A stretch of 15,796 nt of DNA from NCBI GenBank assembly GCA_024399225.1, contig JAKSHV010000008.1, forward strand, positions 1-15,796, read 5' to 3'. This document shows, one piece after another, positions 15,156-15,796 of the stretch. Every line of letters starts with the position of its first letter. Position 1 is the first letter of the stretch. The notes below the pieces were generated by a model that searched no databases, was not told the DNA's origin, and saw nothing but the letters and a program-made list of their open reading frames with translations. The translations under genes were made by a program, and so were the position numbers. This stretch comes from an archaeon. Its GTDB lineage: Archaea; Thermoplasmatota; Thermoplasmata; Methanomassiliicoccales; Methanomethylophilaceae.

Positions 15156-15179
15156 CCTGAGGGCTAAAAAGCCCTCAGG
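15156..15179 (-). terminator. Hairpin with T5 in the loop at the end of the HD-domain gene
   Basis: CCTGAGGGC and GCCCTCAGG pair perfectly over nine bases around a six-base loop that reads TTTTTA on the minus strand. The TGA of the HD gene lies inside the stem. Archaeal termination depends mainly on T-runs, so the loop T5 is the likely stop signal. No T-run follows the stem on the minus strand, so this is not a bacterial-type intrinsic terminator. Confidence 0.5.
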
Positions 15180-15759
15180 GTTTTACATGTTTGAGTTTGG
15201 GATATTCGCCGACGACATCTATGATGGTGTCAAGGTCCTTTCCATAGATCTCGGAAAGTTCCTGGTGAAGGAGCTCCACACGGAGTGCTCCCCTCTCGGC
15301 ACCCTTGGACATCAACTTGTCGACGGAATGCCTGTGGGACACGACGTGATTGTCGCTGACCATGTTGTCGGCATGTGCCACGATTTTCTCCTCGAGAGTC
15401 TTGGGCATATAGTCTCCCGGAGGAAGACCCAGTTCACGAACATCCTCATCATCTAGTCCGGCACCGGTGTGCTTACGGATGATGTTGACGAGCACGGGAG
15501 AGAGTCCGTATCTCTCGGCGATCTCGGCACCGAGGGAGGCATGCATGATGGAATGGTCCTTGGAACGTCCGATGTCATGCAGGATTGCACCTGCAATCAC
15601 AACATCCATGTCGGCCTGGGGAATCGCCTTGGCAATCTCCTCGGCAACCGCACGTACAGTGGCACAGTGAATGACCACACGTTTCTTGCAGCCAGCGTCC
15701 CAGAGTAGATCGATGCATTCCTTGTCGGTCGGAACGGCTTCAGTCGTCCTTGTTGACAA
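15175..15759 (-). CDS. HDIG-type HD-domain metal-dependent phosphohydrolase
   Basis: This is a 194-residue cytoplasmic protein with the HD metal-binding signature: H31, the paired H61-D62 in AILHDIGRS (58-66), and D131 in HADN. H69, H73 and H97 (KHTG) are also available. HD enzymes hydrolyse phosphate esters of nucleotides and related substrates; the substrate here cannot be read from sequence. It resembles the small archaeal HDIG proteins of the TIGR00295 type in size and in the start pattern with ECIDLLWDAGC. The start is a TTG at 15757-15759 with AAGGGGG 7 bases upstream. No in-frame ATG precedes the HD domain, and the N-terminal helix is needed. The first 20 bases overlap the end of the upstream gene. 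A hairpin over the stop codon separates it from the thioredoxin promoter. Confidence 0.88.
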   Translation of the reverse strand: MSTRTTEAVPTDKECIDLLWDAGCKKRVVIHCATVRAVAEEIAKAIPQADMDVVIAGAILHDIGRSKDHSIMHASLGAEIAERYGLSPVLVNIIRKHTGAGLDDEDVRELGLPPGDYMPKTLEEKIVAHADNMVSDNHVVSHRHSVDKLMSKGAERGALRVELLHQELSEIYGKDLDTIIDVVGEYPKLKHVKP

Positions 15760-15796
15760 CGGTTTTCCCCCTTTCGTTGGGAATGACGGTCATCTG
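15740..15796 (-). CDS. C-terminal end of an unidentified gene (partial)
   Basis: An open frame enters from the right edge and ends with TGA at 15740-15742 after 18 residues, QMTVIPNERGKTVVNKDD. The composition looks like a real polar C-terminus. The overlap of 20 bases with the TTG start of the HD gene resembles the other coupled junctions in this region. The fragment is too short to identify a family, and chance is not excluded. Confidence 0.4.
   Translation of the reverse strand, partial: QMTVIPNERGKTVVNKDD

Noticed and set aside
1..15796. Mobile elements, CRISPR arrays, att sites or a replication origin
   Set aside because: No transposase-like frame, no regularly spaced repeats, no terminal inverted repeats around an insertion, and no cluster of origin-type repeats; the gene order at left is the conserved archaeal one.

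Overview
This is a dense archaeal chromosome segment carrying mostly core information-processing genes. The domain is clear from several features: a split largest RNA polymerase subunit (A' and A''), RpoH, ribosomal protein L30e next to a NusA-like start, a two-ring Cdc48 ATPase, a stand-alone Elp3, TATA-box promoters and GGTGAT-type ribosome binding sites. The second-largest RNA polymerase subunit is one fused B protein of about 1,223 residues. That argues against the euryarchaeal methanogens and halophiles with split B''/B' genes and fits Thermoplasmata. Moderate base composition, a thioredoxin reductase without a recognisable NADPH motif, and the absence of TAG among 13 visible stop codons would suit a Methanomassiliicoccales-like member. 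That last step is inference, because no methanogenesis gene is present.

Layout. Positions 1-8708 (minus strand) hold the RNA polymerase operon in the order rpoH, rpoB, rpoA1, rpoA2, rpl30e, nusA (only the first codons of nusA are inside). Junctions are tight, with overlaps or gaps of 1-14 bases. A tRNA-Lys(UUU) gene (8822-8895, minus) lies just upstream behind a strong TATA box, with no convincing second promoter before rpoH. A 166-base divergent region (8896-9061) separates it from cdc48 (9062-11287, plus), which looks leaderless and ends in a HbYX-type proteasome-docking tail. cdc48 converges with elp3 with only 5 bases between stop codons. From 11293 to the right edge everything is on the minus strand. 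Read in transcription order from the right, it runs: the end of an unidentified gene, an HD-domain hydrolase, a hairpin, then a thioredoxin / thioredoxin reductase / HTH-regulator operon with its own TATA box and a palindrome over the predicted start, then a winged-helix regulator coupled to elp3.

How the genes work together. The left half builds the transcription machinery and starts the ribosomal/NusA segment. Cdc48 unfolds proteins, probably for the 20S proteasome. Elp3 is expected to modify the wobble uridine of tRNAs such as the tRNA-Lys(UUU) encoded nearby. The thioredoxin operon is a redox module that appears to carry its own regulator.

I found no obviously new multi-gene defence, mobile or CRISPR system. 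The points most worth following are: the lineage-type additions at the A'/A'' split (acidic tail on A', helix-hairpin-helix-like extension on A''); the six-cysteine insertion in RpoB; the thioredoxin reductase lacking NADPH-binding signatures with its linked HTH gene and palindromic operator candidate; and the tRNA-Lys gene at the head of the RNA polymerase operon.
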